Shown: positions 1 to 7,393 of the stretch, one piece after another
Layout of the letters: the number at the start of each line of letters is the position of its first letter
Numbering within the stretch: the stretch's first letter is position 1
Assembly (NCBI GenBank): GCA_021202835.1
Contig: JAJQCI010000231.1
Span: 1 to 15,961 of the forward strand
Direction of reading: 5' to 3'
DNA length: 15,961 nt
DNA from: Clostridiales bacterium
Lineage (GTDB): Bacteria; Bacillota; Clostridia; Lachnospirales; CAG-274
The notes under the pieces: generated by a model
The model's input: the letters and a program-made list of their open reading frames with translations, nothing else
Told to the model about the DNA's origin: nothing
Database searches by the model: none
Made by a program: the position numbers and the translations under genes

Positions 1-20
1 CTTTAAAGGGAAAAATGGAT

Positions 21-268
21 GTTTCCGTCCGCTAATGTGATTTTGTTTTTAAAAACAGTGGTTTTGTATTGACTAGATAATTACAGCTAGTTTCCGTCCC
101 CTATGGGGATTTGGTGTTTTAAAACTGGTTTTGGCGGATGAAAGTCTTGCGAGTGCAGTTACGTTTCCGTCCCCTATGGGGATTTGGTGTTTTAAAACAG
201 TGAATTTTCAGCCTTTACAACCCTTTCACAGCGTTTTCGTCCCCTATGGGGATTTGGTGTTTTAAAAC
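21..268 (-). CRISPR. CRISPR array 1 (4 repeats, 3 spacers), type III-A
   Basis: Four 36-nt repeats lie at 21-56, 90-125, 163-198 and 233-268. Spacers are 57-89 (33 nt), 126-162 (37) and 199-232 (34). On the plus strand the repeat begins GTTTCCGTCCCCTATGGGGA. Read on the minus strand it ends GGGGACGGAAAC, like known Firmicutes type III-A repeats, with a TCCCC-ATA-GGGGA hairpin for Cas6 and the 8-nt tag ACGGAAAC. Transcription is therefore leftwards from the leader at 269-489. The leader-distal repeat (21-56) has 7 mismatches that destroy the hairpin, as expected for the end of an array. The leader-proximal repeat (233-268) has one change, inside the tag. The opposite end of each repeat is the self-complementary GTTTTAAAAC. 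This is the same repeat as array 2. Bases 1-20 hold nothing I recognise. Confidence 0.96.
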
Positions 269-489
269 CCTGTCTTCAGAAAGCCTTGATTTTAGGGGCT
301 TATTTTGAGGTTTTGCGGCTGAAAAATATTTTTTGGAATTTCAGAGCCGTTTTGGTGATGATAACTCTTAAAAAGCCCGTAGATTAGGTATTTTTTGCCC
401 TGCGGCTTAAAAACCGGCTTATAAAGCTCTCTCCATCACATACACATTATAACAGATTTTACAGTCAATTGCAATATATTTTACAAAAC
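269..489 (-). promoter_or_regulatory. CRISPR leader 1
   Basis: This AT-rich stretch between array 1 and the end of the csm operon aligns nearly end to end with the leader of array 2 (7095-7338). I judge roughly three quarters or more of the positions to match by eye. Conserved blocks include the array-proximal 50 bp, a GCCGCAGGGC block and the promoter region. Homology stops abruptly after TTTTACAAAAC at about 489. Because array 2 has the matching leader on the same side, this is a true leader and not chance similarity. It should supply the promoter and the spacer-acquisition signals for array 1. Confidence 0.88.
446..474 (-). promoter_or_regulatory. Promoter of CRISPR array 1
   Basis: On the minus strand, TTGCAA (474-469) is followed after exactly 17 nt by TATAAT (451-446). 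The same elements and spacing are kept in leader 2. Transcription should start near 439, giving about 170 nt of leader RNA before the first repeat. A nearby TTGACT is only 11 nt from TATAAT and is a worse -35 choice. Confidence 0.75.
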
Positions 490-491
490 CA

Positions 492-536
492 AGGCAAATT
501 GTCTCCCTTTCCATAAGTAAAGGAGACAATTTGCCT
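492..536 (-). terminator. Strong hairpin after csm5, probable operon terminator
   Basis: A perfect 15-bp inverted repeat (arms 492-506 and 522-536, sequence AGGCAAATTGTCTCC and its complement) surrounds a 15-nt loop. It lies 36 bp downstream of the csm5 stop and just upstream of the array 1 promoter, so it would separate the csm transcript from array 1. The U-tract on the minus strand is weak (TTGGTTTTGT), and none follows on the plus strand. It could therefore be an RNA stabiliser or a remnant of a small mobile repeat. Confidence 0.55.
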
Positions 537-572
537 ATTATTGCAAAGCTCAAGGCTGCCGGATAATGTGTC

Positions 573-1751
573 TTATGACTGACTGTCGATTATCTCAATT
601 TTGCACTTGCCCATTTCGTAACTCCTTCCATCGGAGCTTGTACACTTCTGCATATGGGGAGAAACGGCATTGTCATTAAAATGCTTATGAACAGCCGGAG
701 TTGTTTTGCTGAGATAATTTTTCACAAAATCCACAGCGGCGTTTCTGTCAAAAAGATTATATGAAACAGTCTTTGAAAAATATCCTGCGCCGCCGCCGAA
801 AAACACAGTGTCAGGCTCATATTTGCCCTTAATGAAATACTGCGTTATCAAATTATAATAATCCTTTGAATATTGGCTTATCATCTTTCTTAAAACCTCG
901 GCGGTATATTTTCCTTCTCCCCTTACGGAAGAAAATATTCCCTCGTCTATAGTCATATCAAATTCAATAACCGTTCCCGGTCTTATACATTCCCTGACTA
1001 TATTGGGTTTCTTTTTCGTGCCGTCCGGGCTGTAATCGATTTTTTCACAGAGCACCAAATCATCAAGGCTTAAGGGTCTGCTGTCGCTTATAATCAGCCC
1101 TCTCATTATGCTTATGCTTGCCTTGTCGATTTCCCTGTTGAAAAATATTTTTTCTAAATTATTGCTGTTTTCAGCCAATTTCAAAAGCAGCTTATTTTTT
1201 TCCTTTCTGTCAAATGTGTTTTTCAGGCGAGCCGATATTTGGCTGCTGTTTTCTTTTATTCTTTTTGCGTCCGGAATATTATTCGAAACACCAACCTCAT
1301 TCCAAAGAATTATACTTCTTAAAAGCCCCTTAAGGCTGCTGCCGGGAATATAAGGCTTGTTATAAGCGTCCTTAATAAACAGCTGTATAGCCTTAAGACT
1401 TCTTCTGTCATCTAAATTTTCCGCACCCTTTAAAACATAGGCGGAAACCCTTTCATAATCTCTTATGCCGTTGTCATAAAGCCAGTTTTTTAAAGTAACA
1501 GGCCTGGCATTTTCATATTTATATCCCCTGTTTCTGTTTTGTGAGGGCTTCCCTGACCCTTGCATAAACCGCAAATAGCTGTCAGTTAAATTTCTTCTCG
1601 CAACAGCTTCCATTAGTTTGTAAGAATCTATGACATAAACTAAATTTCTGTCAAAAATATATTCCTTTTTGTTTATCTCCTGCCCGGAGCCTATAAAAAC
1701 AGGAGCAAGGGCAGTAAGCTTTATTTTATATTGTTTTAAAAATGAATCCAT
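573..1751 (-). CDS. csm5: Csm5, type III-A RAMP protein
   Basis: This is a 392-aa RAMP-superfamily subunit that caps the Csm3 backbone at the crRNA 3' end in the Csm interference complex, and in known systems it is needed for crRNA 3' maturation. The N-terminus contains LTALAPVFIGSG (residues 13-24), the ferredoxin-like start shared by Csm5 and Cmr proteins. PYIPGSSLKGLLRS (133-146) is the typical RAMP motif, and a glycine-rich stretch GGGAGYFSKT lies at 319-328. Length is normal for the family. It starts 2 bp after csm4, with a GGGGGA ribosome binding site overlapping the end of csm4. It is the last gene of the operon. The identification rests on motifs, length and fixed gene order. Confidence 0.93.
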   Translation of the reverse strand: MDSFLKQYKIKLTALAPVFIGSGQEINKKEYIFDRNLVYVIDSYKLMEAVARRNLTDSYLRFMQGSGKPSQNRNRGYKYENARPVTLKNWLYDNGIRDYERVSAYVLKGAENLDDRRSLKAIQLFIKDAYNKPYIPGSSLKGLLRSIILWNEVGVSNNIPDAKRIKENSSQISARLKNTFDRKEKNKLLLKLAENSNNLEKIFFNREIDKASISIMRGLIISDSRPLSLDDLVLCEKIDYSPDGTKKKPNIVRECIRPGTVIEFDMTIDEGIFSSVRGEGKYTAEVLRKMISQYSKDYYNLITQYFIKGKYEPDTVFFGGGAGYFSKTVSYNLFDRNAAVDFVKNYLSKTTPAVHKHFNDNAVSPHMQKCTSSDGRSYEMGKCKIEIIDSQS

Positions 1752-1753
1752 AC

Positions 1754-2677
1754 TTATCCCCCTATTCCTATTAACATAGGCTTTTCATATCTGTAAACCG
1801 GGTGAGCCCCCTCCTGCGAAACGTCGAATATATCCCCCTGAAATCTTTTTGTGAAAACCGCTCCCTGCGCAAATACATACAAGTCCCGTTTTTTAAGCTG
1901 TCTTTCGGAATATGTGTCAGACTGCACAAAGCCGCTTCTTTTTATAATTTTATAAGAAGCCCCGGTCAGCACATCTTCAAGCTCATTATCCGCCGCCATT
2001 GACACCGACAGTGACATATATCTTTCACTTTTACCATTAAGCCTGTTTTCAAACCCGGCTGCCGAGGCCGCCCTTGCCGTAAACCTTCCGTAGCCGGAGG
2101 CTCTTTTTCCGCCCAAGCCAGAATATTCCAGTGAAATCAAAATAGCCTCAAACAGCTCCGGAGCTTCATTTCCTTCATAGCCTAAAATAACATAAAGGCC
2201 GCAATTTTTATTGAATTCATAAACACCTACGTTATACAGCTCGTTATTCTCCGCCTGTTTTATAAAAACCTTCTGAAACACACTTTTTCTGCCCAAACCC
2301 GAAAGCTCTTCGTTTATTTTAACAGGGTCGGACTTTCCCGAAAGATAGTCTGAAAGGCTGTCAACGGGAATATAAGCCATTTTCTTAAATTCCTTTTTAA
2401 GCGATAAATCATTTTCGGTGCTCTCAATTCTGCACATAGGCTTGGGAATATAAAAACAGTTATTAATATATGGCAAAGCGTCGGAAATAATCAGTTTGCC
2501 CCCTTGCGCATAGCTCACAAGGGTTTCTAGAAGGCTTTCGCCGCCTATGTGAAGGGCTTCTATACATAAAGCCGAAAAAAGCGTGTCGGAATGAATTGTA
2601 TTTTCAGCCGAAGAAAGACTGCCGCCGCCTATATGTATTCCGCTCGGAAAGGATAGCTTGTAAATTTTATATTTCAT
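1754..2677 (-). CDS. csm4: Csm4, type III-A RAMP protein
   Basis: This is a 307-aa RAMP subunit of the Csm complex. In known complexes Csm4 binds Csm1 and holds the crRNA 5' tag. The diagnostic features are the N-terminal PSGIHIGGGS (residues 11-20), TIHSDTLFSAL (27-37), which is very characteristic of Csm4, and the glycine-rich loop GLGGKRASGYG (187-197). The ATG lies 3 bp after the csm3 stop, with GGGGGAA as its ribosome binding site. Length and position between csm3 and csm5 are standard, and there is no sign of decay. Confidence 0.93.
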   Translation of the reverse strand: MKYKIYKLSFPSGIHIGGGSLSSAENTIHSDTLFSALCIEALHIGGESLLETLVSYAQGGKLIISDALPYINNCFYIPKPMCRIESTENDLSLKKEFKKMAYIPVDSLSDYLSGKSDPVKINEELSGLGRKSVFQKVFIKQAENNELYNVGVYEFNKNCGLYVILGYEGNEAPELFEAILISLEYSGLGGKRASGYGRFTARAASAAGFENRLNGKSERYMSLSVSMAADNELEDVLTGASYKIIKRSGFVQSDTYSERQLKKRDLYVFAQGAVFTKRFQGDIFDVSQEGAHPVYRYEKPMLIGIGG

Positions 2678-2680
2678 TGA

Positions 2681-3352
2681 CTATTCCCCCAATACAGCCC
2701 TGCACTTGTCAATAAGCTCCTCATCTATATCGCCGAACACCGTTTCAGCATCAATATCGCTGAATTTAACCTTACCGTAGCCTCTTGTTCCGCTGCCGCC
2801 CAAATAATCATATTCAAGAAGTCTAAAGCCGTCGGCCACAGCCTTAAAGTCTTCAAGGATCTGTTCTTCACTCTGTTCATCGGAGTTTATATTGTAAATA
2901 ATGGATATTTCAAACCTACAGCCGGGAATAACCCTCTCAATTTGCCTAGGGTTTGCCTCTGAGGTAAGACGCTTTATTGAGTTTTCAAATTTAACCTCTG
3001 TGGCTCTCCTTGCTCCCTTAGCCTTTATTTCATCTAAATTGCAAAGCAGGCTGTCTGTAAACTGAAGACGGGAACGGCGGTATTTCTTTTCATTGCTGTC
3101 TCCGAAAAGACGTTTTACAATATCGGGGTCTTTTTCTATTTCAACAGGCATAGCTTTATTGCTGTAGTTTCTTGAAAGAAGTGTTCTCATCTTACCCTTA
3201 AGGGATGAACCGGGTATCATAGGCAGGCGGCTTAAAGCATCACGAACAACAGGAGAATCCACCGCCCCTATTGCGGCAAATTCGTTTGTGCCCCCTATGT
3301 GCATACCTGTTAAAACCTCTAAAACCGCTGTTATCTCTATTTTGCTTAACAT
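2681..3352 (-). CDS. csm3: Csm3, backbone subunit and target-RNA nuclease
   Basis: This 223-aa Csm3 is present in several copies along the crRNA and cuts bound target RNA at 6-nt intervals. The segment FAAIGAVDSP carries Asp32 at the place of the catalytic Asp32/Asp33 of characterised Csm3 proteins, so the RNase activity is predicted intact. MIPGSSLKGKMR (45-56) and the glycine-rich LGGSGTRGYGKV (184-195) are typical of the family. The gene starts 2 bp after the csm2 stop, with AAGGAT upstream. It is the most confidently identified backbone gene of the set. Confidence 0.96.
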   Translation of the reverse strand: MLSKIEITAVLEVLTGMHIGGTNEFAAIGAVDSPVVRDALSRLPMIPGSSLKGKMRTLLSRNYSNKAMPVEIEKDPDIVKRLFGDSNEKKYRRSRLQFTDSLLCNLDEIKAKGARRATEVKFENSIKRLTSEANPRQIERVIPGCRFEISIIYNINSDEQSEEQILEDFKAVADGFRLLEYDYLGGSGTRGYGKVKFSDIDAETVFGDIDEELIDKCRAVLGE

Positions 3353-3354
3353 TT

Positions 3355-3714
3355 TTATTCATCCTTTCCGCCGTAATATCTGTGATAGGCCACAAGTGCT
3401 TCCATATATCTTTCCATATCTATAAACCTTTCCTTACTGCCGTTAATGCTGTCGATTTTTGAAATTATTCCTGATTTTTTTATAAATCCCTCCACATTTC
3501 TGTCACGTCCGCACTCATATATAAACTGCACCTTAAGATATTGTATTCTTCTTATAATGTCGGCTGTAAGTTTATCCCCTTCAATTTGCACAGCATCGTT
3601 GTATATATCGGATATTCCCGACAAAAGTCCTCTTATTTTGGTTGTTGTTATTTTATTTCTTCTGTCGGAATACAGTTCCTTAATAACCTTTTCCGCTTCA
3701 TCAACGTAACTCAT
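3355..3714 (-). CDS. csm2: Csm2, small subunit of the Csm complex
   Basis: This is a small, charged, mostly helical protein of 119 aa, matching the Csm2 small subunit that lines the crRNA-target duplex together with Csm3. Sequence conservation in this family is low, so the identification leans on size, predicted helices, the stretch IQYLKVQFIYECGRD and its position between csm1 and csm3. I chose the ATG at 3714 because the AGGAG at the end of csm1 lies 7 nt upstream and the gap to csm1 is 4 bp. An in-frame ATG at 3759 would overlap csm1 by 41 bp and has no ribosome binding site. Confidence 0.9.
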   Translation of the reverse strand: MSYVDEAEKVIKELYSDRRNKITTTKIRGLLSGISDIYNDAVQIEGDKLTADIIRRIQYLKVQFIYECGRDRNVEGFIKKSGIISKIDSINGSKERFIDMERYMEALVAYHRYYGGKDE

Positions 3715-3718
3715 TAAA

Positions 3719-6001
3719 TCACTCCTCACTTTCTTCGCCTGTTCTTGTTTCATATACATAAAGATAAATTGCCATAATAAGCTGAAGCCTGTCCTCTTTG
3801 TTTATCGCCCAGTCATACATCTGCCTTGAAAAAGCCTTATAGCTTTCCCTCTCACTTTCGCCGGCATCCTTATCCGGTTCTATTCTGGAAAGCAAATATG
3901 CGTATCTGGCAATATTTATTTTGTCGCTTATATTTCTCAAATAATCGAGAAGATTGTAAAGCAGGCTTCTGCCGTGTTCCGTCTGACCGTCAAAATAATT
4001 TTCAAGACATTTTTTCTTTTCGCCTATAACCTTTTCCTTAAGCTCGTCCCAGCCGAAGGTATATTTTGCATTTTCGCTGTTGCCGCTGCTTAAGAGGGTT
4101 ATTTTATTTCTGCCCTTTTCCTTTGACGCAGTTTCAAGCCCTCCGCTTTCATATGCCATGGCTTCAATTGGGTATGTCGGGGAATAAATTCCTATTCCGG
4201 CGGAAATTGTAAGAGTTCCTCCCGTAAATTTTTCAAAAGCATCTCTCAAAATCATTGCCGCCCTTACGGCATCACTCCATGCGCTTACAAGAAAAACATC
4301 GTCGCCGCCGGAATATACAATAAGCGCATTTATTTTTGCTTCATCAAAAAGACTTTTTATGTGCTTTTTAAAGAATATTGAAAGCTTTCTCGAAAAAACG
4401 GCAGACCGTGACAGTGACATATGCTCCCTGTCAAAGCCGGAAACAAAGGCCTTGCCCAAATTGTCAACATCTGCTCTCATTACACCTATTCGCCTTATGC
4501 CTGTTGATTTATCCGCAAGCTCCGAAAACTCCTTGTCCGTATGATAATCTCCCACCCATATTTTTGTGGCAAGATTTAAGCCCGTATACATTTTATTTTT
4601 AGAATAGCACCTTACATAACTGCTGTCATTCATAAGCTCAGACGTAAGCTTACTGCGTTCGGTACATATAAGAGAACAGCCAAAGGGCAAGGGCAGACCC
4701 TCATCACCTTTTACAACGGCAAAAAATTTACCATCTATGATGTCATTGGACATTCTTATAAGCTTGTCGCAGACAACACAGACATCGTTTTTTATGTCAT
4801 TTGAATTGTGACATATTCTACACTCACGCTCGCCATATTTATGTCTGCCCCTGTTCAATTCCAAAATATCACAGGCACTGTACCTGCCCGATTTTTCCTG
4901 CGACAGCTTATGAGAAAGCTCTGTAAATATGCCGGAGTAGTCTCCCTCATCCTTGTTCATAAGGTCGTTTGCGCTGCACTCAGTATAAGCCGCCGCAGTG
5001 TAAAGGGCATTTTTAAAGGTTTTAAGGCACCAGCTGTTAATCTCTTTATGAAGCCTTTCCAAAATTTCCTTTGTTTCGGCTGTATTGGCAAGAAGCAAAT
5101 AGCCGTGGCCGCCGCCGGAATATATAAGGTTTGCCCTTGAAAGCTCCGTTTCTTCAAGAATTGTGTCTATAAAATGTTCGCTTAACATTTCAAGATAAAA
5201 GGAGCGTGAGCGAAGCATTTTAAGCGTACCCTTTGAGCTTATTGTATATATAAAATCCTGTATTCCCGATATATCGAATGAAAACATCAAAAATGCTTTC
5301 TTTTTATAAAATTCGGCTGATTTCTTATATAATTCACTCTTAAAATCCGAAATTTTATTTTCATTCACATAATCAAAAATGCAGGAACCAACCGCCGCAG
5401 TAATCTTTGAATGGTCATAAAGTGAAATATCGGCTATTTCCCCCAAATTTGTAGACGAAGGCACAAAGCTGCAGTCTGCCTCCATAATTTCAAGAAGTGA
5501 ATTTACATATTCTCTGCTGTATTCTATGCCTTTTAAAGAATCGGCAATGTCCACACAAATATTATTATAAATTTCAGGAGAAAAATCAATTTTTTCGCTT
5601 TCCGGAACAGGATAGTTTATGCCCGATTCCATTGTTTGGGGCTTATATTTTCGGCTGTCTTTATTACCGCCGAGAATATTAAAAACAGATTCAAGGGGTG
5701 TATTTATTTTAAATCCCCCGGAGGAACCACTTATCCTTCGCCGGTCTGCTCCCGAGGCTATGTTGTCGGCAATATAGGTTATGTAAGCAAGAGAATCATC
5801 GGATATTTTGCTGCTCTTTATCATATCCCCATGGTGATATTTTACCTGTTCAAGTATTTTTTCGTCATTTAATTTTGCTTCATTTTTTAAAAATTCAAAG
5901 CCCGATAAGCTGTGGTTTTTTGATTTTTCACTTCTGTAAACCGGCTTGCCTATGTCGTGAAGCAAGCCGCCGCAGATTACCCTTATTTTATCTGAGTCCA
6001 A
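3719..6001 (-). CDS. csm1: Csm1 (Cas10), HD nuclease and cyclic-oligoadenylate synthase
   Basis: This is the large subunit of the type III-A complex, 760 aa from the TTG start. An N-terminal HD domain has LLHDIGK (His15-Asp16), the metal site for single-stranded DNase activity. A first Palm domain begins near SFDISGIQDFIY (about 241-252). A four-Cys zinc site has CRIC and CVVC (Cys394, 397, 408, 411). The second Palm has IGVMRADVDNLGK (505-517) and SGGDD (564-568), the cyclase motif that makes cyclic oligoadenylates. All catalytic motifs are intact. The GTG at 6010 overlaps the cas6 stop, but the AAGGAG box runs into that GTG. The TTG at 6001 sits 7 nt after the box and is the better start. 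Confidence 0.96.
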   Translation of the reverse strand: MDSDKIRVICGGLLHDIGKPVYRSEKSKNHSLSGFEFLKNEAKLNDEKILEQVKYHHGDMIKSSKISDDSLAYITYIADNIASGADRRRISGSSGGFKINTPLESVFNILGGNKDSRKYKPQTMESGINYPVPESEKIDFSPEIYNNICVDIADSLKGIEYSREYVNSLLEIMEADCSFVPSSTNLGEIADISLYDHSKITAAVGSCIFDYVNENKISDFKSELYKKSAEFYKKKAFLMFSFDISGIQDFIYTISSKGTLKMLRSRSFYLEMLSEHFIDTILEETELSRANLIYSGGGHGYLLLANTAETKEILERLHKEINSWCLKTFKNALYTAAAYTECSANDLMNKDEGDYSGIFTELSHKLSQEKSGRYSACDILELNRGRHKYGERECRICHNSNDIKNDVCVVCDKLIRMSNDIIDGKFFAVVKGDEGLPLPFGCSLICTERSKLTSELMNDSSYVRCYSKNKMYTGLNLATKIWVGDYHTDKEFSELADKSTGIRRIGVMRADVDNLGKAFVSGFDREHMSLSRSAVFSRKLSIFFKKHIKSLFDEAKINALIVYSGGDDVFLVSAWSDAVRAAMILRDAFEKFTGGTLTISAGIGIYSPTYPIEAMAYESGGLETASKEKGRNKITLLSSGNSENAKYTFGWDELKEKVIGEKKKCLENYFDGQTEHGRSLLYNLLDYLRNISDKINIARYAYLLSRIEPDKDAGESERESYKAFSRQMYDWAINKEDRLQLIMAIYLYVYETRTGEESEE

Positions 6002-6006
6002 ATATA

Positions 6007-6744
6007 TCACTCCTTTCTTATCTCAACAGCACCCATTCCCAGTGCCGTTTTTATGCCTATTCCCGAATATTCACCAAAGTTCACCAAAAGATTTGTCAAG
6101 GCGCCTAACTTGCTTTTTTTGCTTATTTTTATATTTATCCACCCCATAAATGAGGGAATCCTTACCCCTTCCATATGGGCAGCTGTACTCTGCAGATTGT
6201 AAGACGAAATAAAAGAATTTTGAATAAGACTTTCAAGTGTTTCCTCATCATAAATACTGTATTCATCGGAAAATCCGTCAAATTTGTTTATAAGATTTTT
6301 ATATATAAGCCCCATATCCGGATAAATAACATAACGGCCGTTAACCTTAAAGGCCGTCGGCGTTTTAAAAATAACTCTTATGTTTTCAGGAACCTCCGAA
6401 AAATATGTGTTTTCGATGAAATCCCTGTAGGTTTCACTCTTAAATGATTTCGATAAAACTTTTAATTCACGTTCCTTTTTTCTTATAAAAACAGAAATGG
6501 CCTTTATTATTAACGCCTTGTTAAACCTCTCCGAACATTCGTCATTAAGGCAGTTTATGCGCCAAACAGTTCCTTCATTTGTAAAATAAGTATATTGTGA
6601 AAAGGGCTTCAAGCTGTTCTCGTGAAGCCTCTCTGCGTATTCAAAAGGAAGCATTTCCATAAGCGCCCCGTGAAATAAAGACCCCATATTTCGGTTAATA
6701 AAATGCTCCCTGTCATCAAGTAATAATTCAATTTTCGCCGGCAT
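6007..6744 (-). CDS. cas6: Cas6, CRISPR repeat endoribonuclease
   Basis: This 245-aa Cas6 cuts the array transcript at the base of the repeat hairpin, leaving the 8-nt ACGGAAAC tag. Diagnostic segments are the N-terminal SLFHGALM with His25 as a candidate catalytic residue, KPFSQY (46-51), FKTPTAFK (126-133), and the C-terminal glycine-rich loop GEYSGIGIKTALGMGAVEI (224-242). The start is supported by AGGAG 5 nt before the ATG. It is the first gene of the cas operon and begins only 36 bp after the last repeat of array 2. I see no convincing promoter in that gap, so it may be transcribed through the array. Its stop lies just ahead of csm1. Confidence 0.94.
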   Translation of the reverse strand: MPAKIELLLDDREHFINRNMGSLFHGALMEMLPFEYAERLHENSLKPFSQYTYFTNEGTVWRINCLNDECSERFNKALIIKAISVFIRKKERELKVLSKSFKSETYRDFIENTYFSEVPENIRVIFKTPTAFKVNGRYVIYPDMGLIYKNLINKFDGFSDEYSIYDEETLESLIQNSFISSYNLQSTAAHMEGVRIPSFMGWINIKISKKSKLGALTNLLVNFGEYSGIGIKTALGMGAVEIRKE

Positions 6745-6780
6745 ATTCTCTCCTCTTAATATATAATTTCATTTTGATTC

Positions 6781-7094
6781 TTTGCCGTCCCCTATGGGGA
6801 TTTGATGTTTTAAAACCAGATTGAAAACTTAATAGCTGAAAGATAAAACAGTTTCCGTCCCCTATGGGGATTTGGTGTTTTAAAACTGGAATTTAAAATA
6901 GAAGGGAATTATTCAGCTGTTTCCGTCCCCTATGGGGATTTGGTGTTTTAAAACACAGTTGTGTGGCTTATCATAGGTATGATTTTAGTTTCCGTCCCCT
7001 ATGGGGATTTGGTGTTTTAAAACAAGGAGTATGAAAAATGAAAATAGACGACAATGTAGTTTCCGTCCCCTATGGGGATTTGGTGTTTTAAAAC
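6781..7094 (-). CRISPR. CRISPR array 2 (5 repeats, 4 spacers), type III-A
   Basis: Repeats lie at 6781-6816, 6851-6886, 6919-6954, 6988-7023 and 7059-7094. Spacers are 6817-6850 (34 nt), 6887-6918 (32), 6955-6987 (33) and 7024-7058 (35). The repeat is identical to that of array 1 and shares its minus-strand orientation. Only the leader-distal copy (6781-6816) is changed, with 3 mismatches, which places the leader on the right at 7095-7338. The spacers differ from those of array 1. Read on the plus strand (the sense a crRNA would target), most can be read as open coding sequence, and spacer 7024-7058 looks like a ribosome binding site plus start codon. The array ends 36 bp upstream of cas6. 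Confidence 0.97.
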
Positions 7095-7338
7095 CCTGAC
7101 TTCGGAAAGCCTTGATTTTAGGGGCCTGTTTTGAGGTTTTGCGGCTGAAAAATATTTTTAGGATTTTCAGTGCCGCTTTAGTTATGCTATTCCTTAAAAA
7201 AGCCCACAAATCAGGGATTTTCAGCCCTGCGGCTCAAAACCGTCTTCAAAAATTACTTTCTTAAGCTTACAACGACCTTTCCACTACATACACATTATAA
7301 CAGAATTTACTGCCAATTGCAATATATTTTACAAAACT
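7095..7338 (-). promoter_or_regulatory. CRISPR leader 2
   Basis: This is the leader of array 2 and is homologous along its whole length to leader 1 (269-489), with a few small insertions that make it about 23 bp longer. Both begin CCTG.CTTC.GAAAGCCTTG next to the first repeat and both end at TTTTACAAAAC. The homology boundary at about 7338 marks the outer edge of the duplicated CRISPR unit. To its right the sequence becomes the IS-related strip. The leader probably drives array 2 and may also feed the cas6-csm operon. Confidence 0.88.
7294..7322 (-). promoter_or_regulatory. Promoter of CRISPR array 2, possibly also of cas6-csm
   Basis: TTGCAA (7322-7317) and TATAAT (7299-7294) on the minus strand are separated by 17 nt, exactly as in leader 1. 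No terminator is visible between array 2 and cas6, so transcription from here could continue into the cas genes. Confidence 0.75.
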
Positions 7339-7393
7339 GCAGCAATTTTTTCTGTTGGGGTGTCAATGATTGGTTACACTTAGCCGAGCAATA

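Noticed and set aside
446..466. TTGACT as the -35 element of the CRISPR leader promoter
   Set aside because: It is only 11 nt from TATAAT and is TTGGCA in leader 2. TTGCAA at 17 nt is conserved in both leaders.
3715..3759. Longer csm2 start with 15 extra residues
   Set aside because: It would overlap csm1 by 41 bp with no ribosome binding site, while the ATG at 3714 has AGGAG at ideal spacing.
57..7058. Open reading frames in nearly all spacers as proof of coding-strand targeting
   Set aside because: A 32-37 nt sequence is open in at least one of three frames most of the time, and the opposite strands are often open too. Only the ribosome binding site plus ATG spacer is informative.
6985..7209. 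Minus-strand ORF of 74 aa across array 2 and its leader
   Set aside because: It reads through CRISPR repeats and the leader. The apparent protein repeats the translated CRISPR repeat and has no ribosome binding site.
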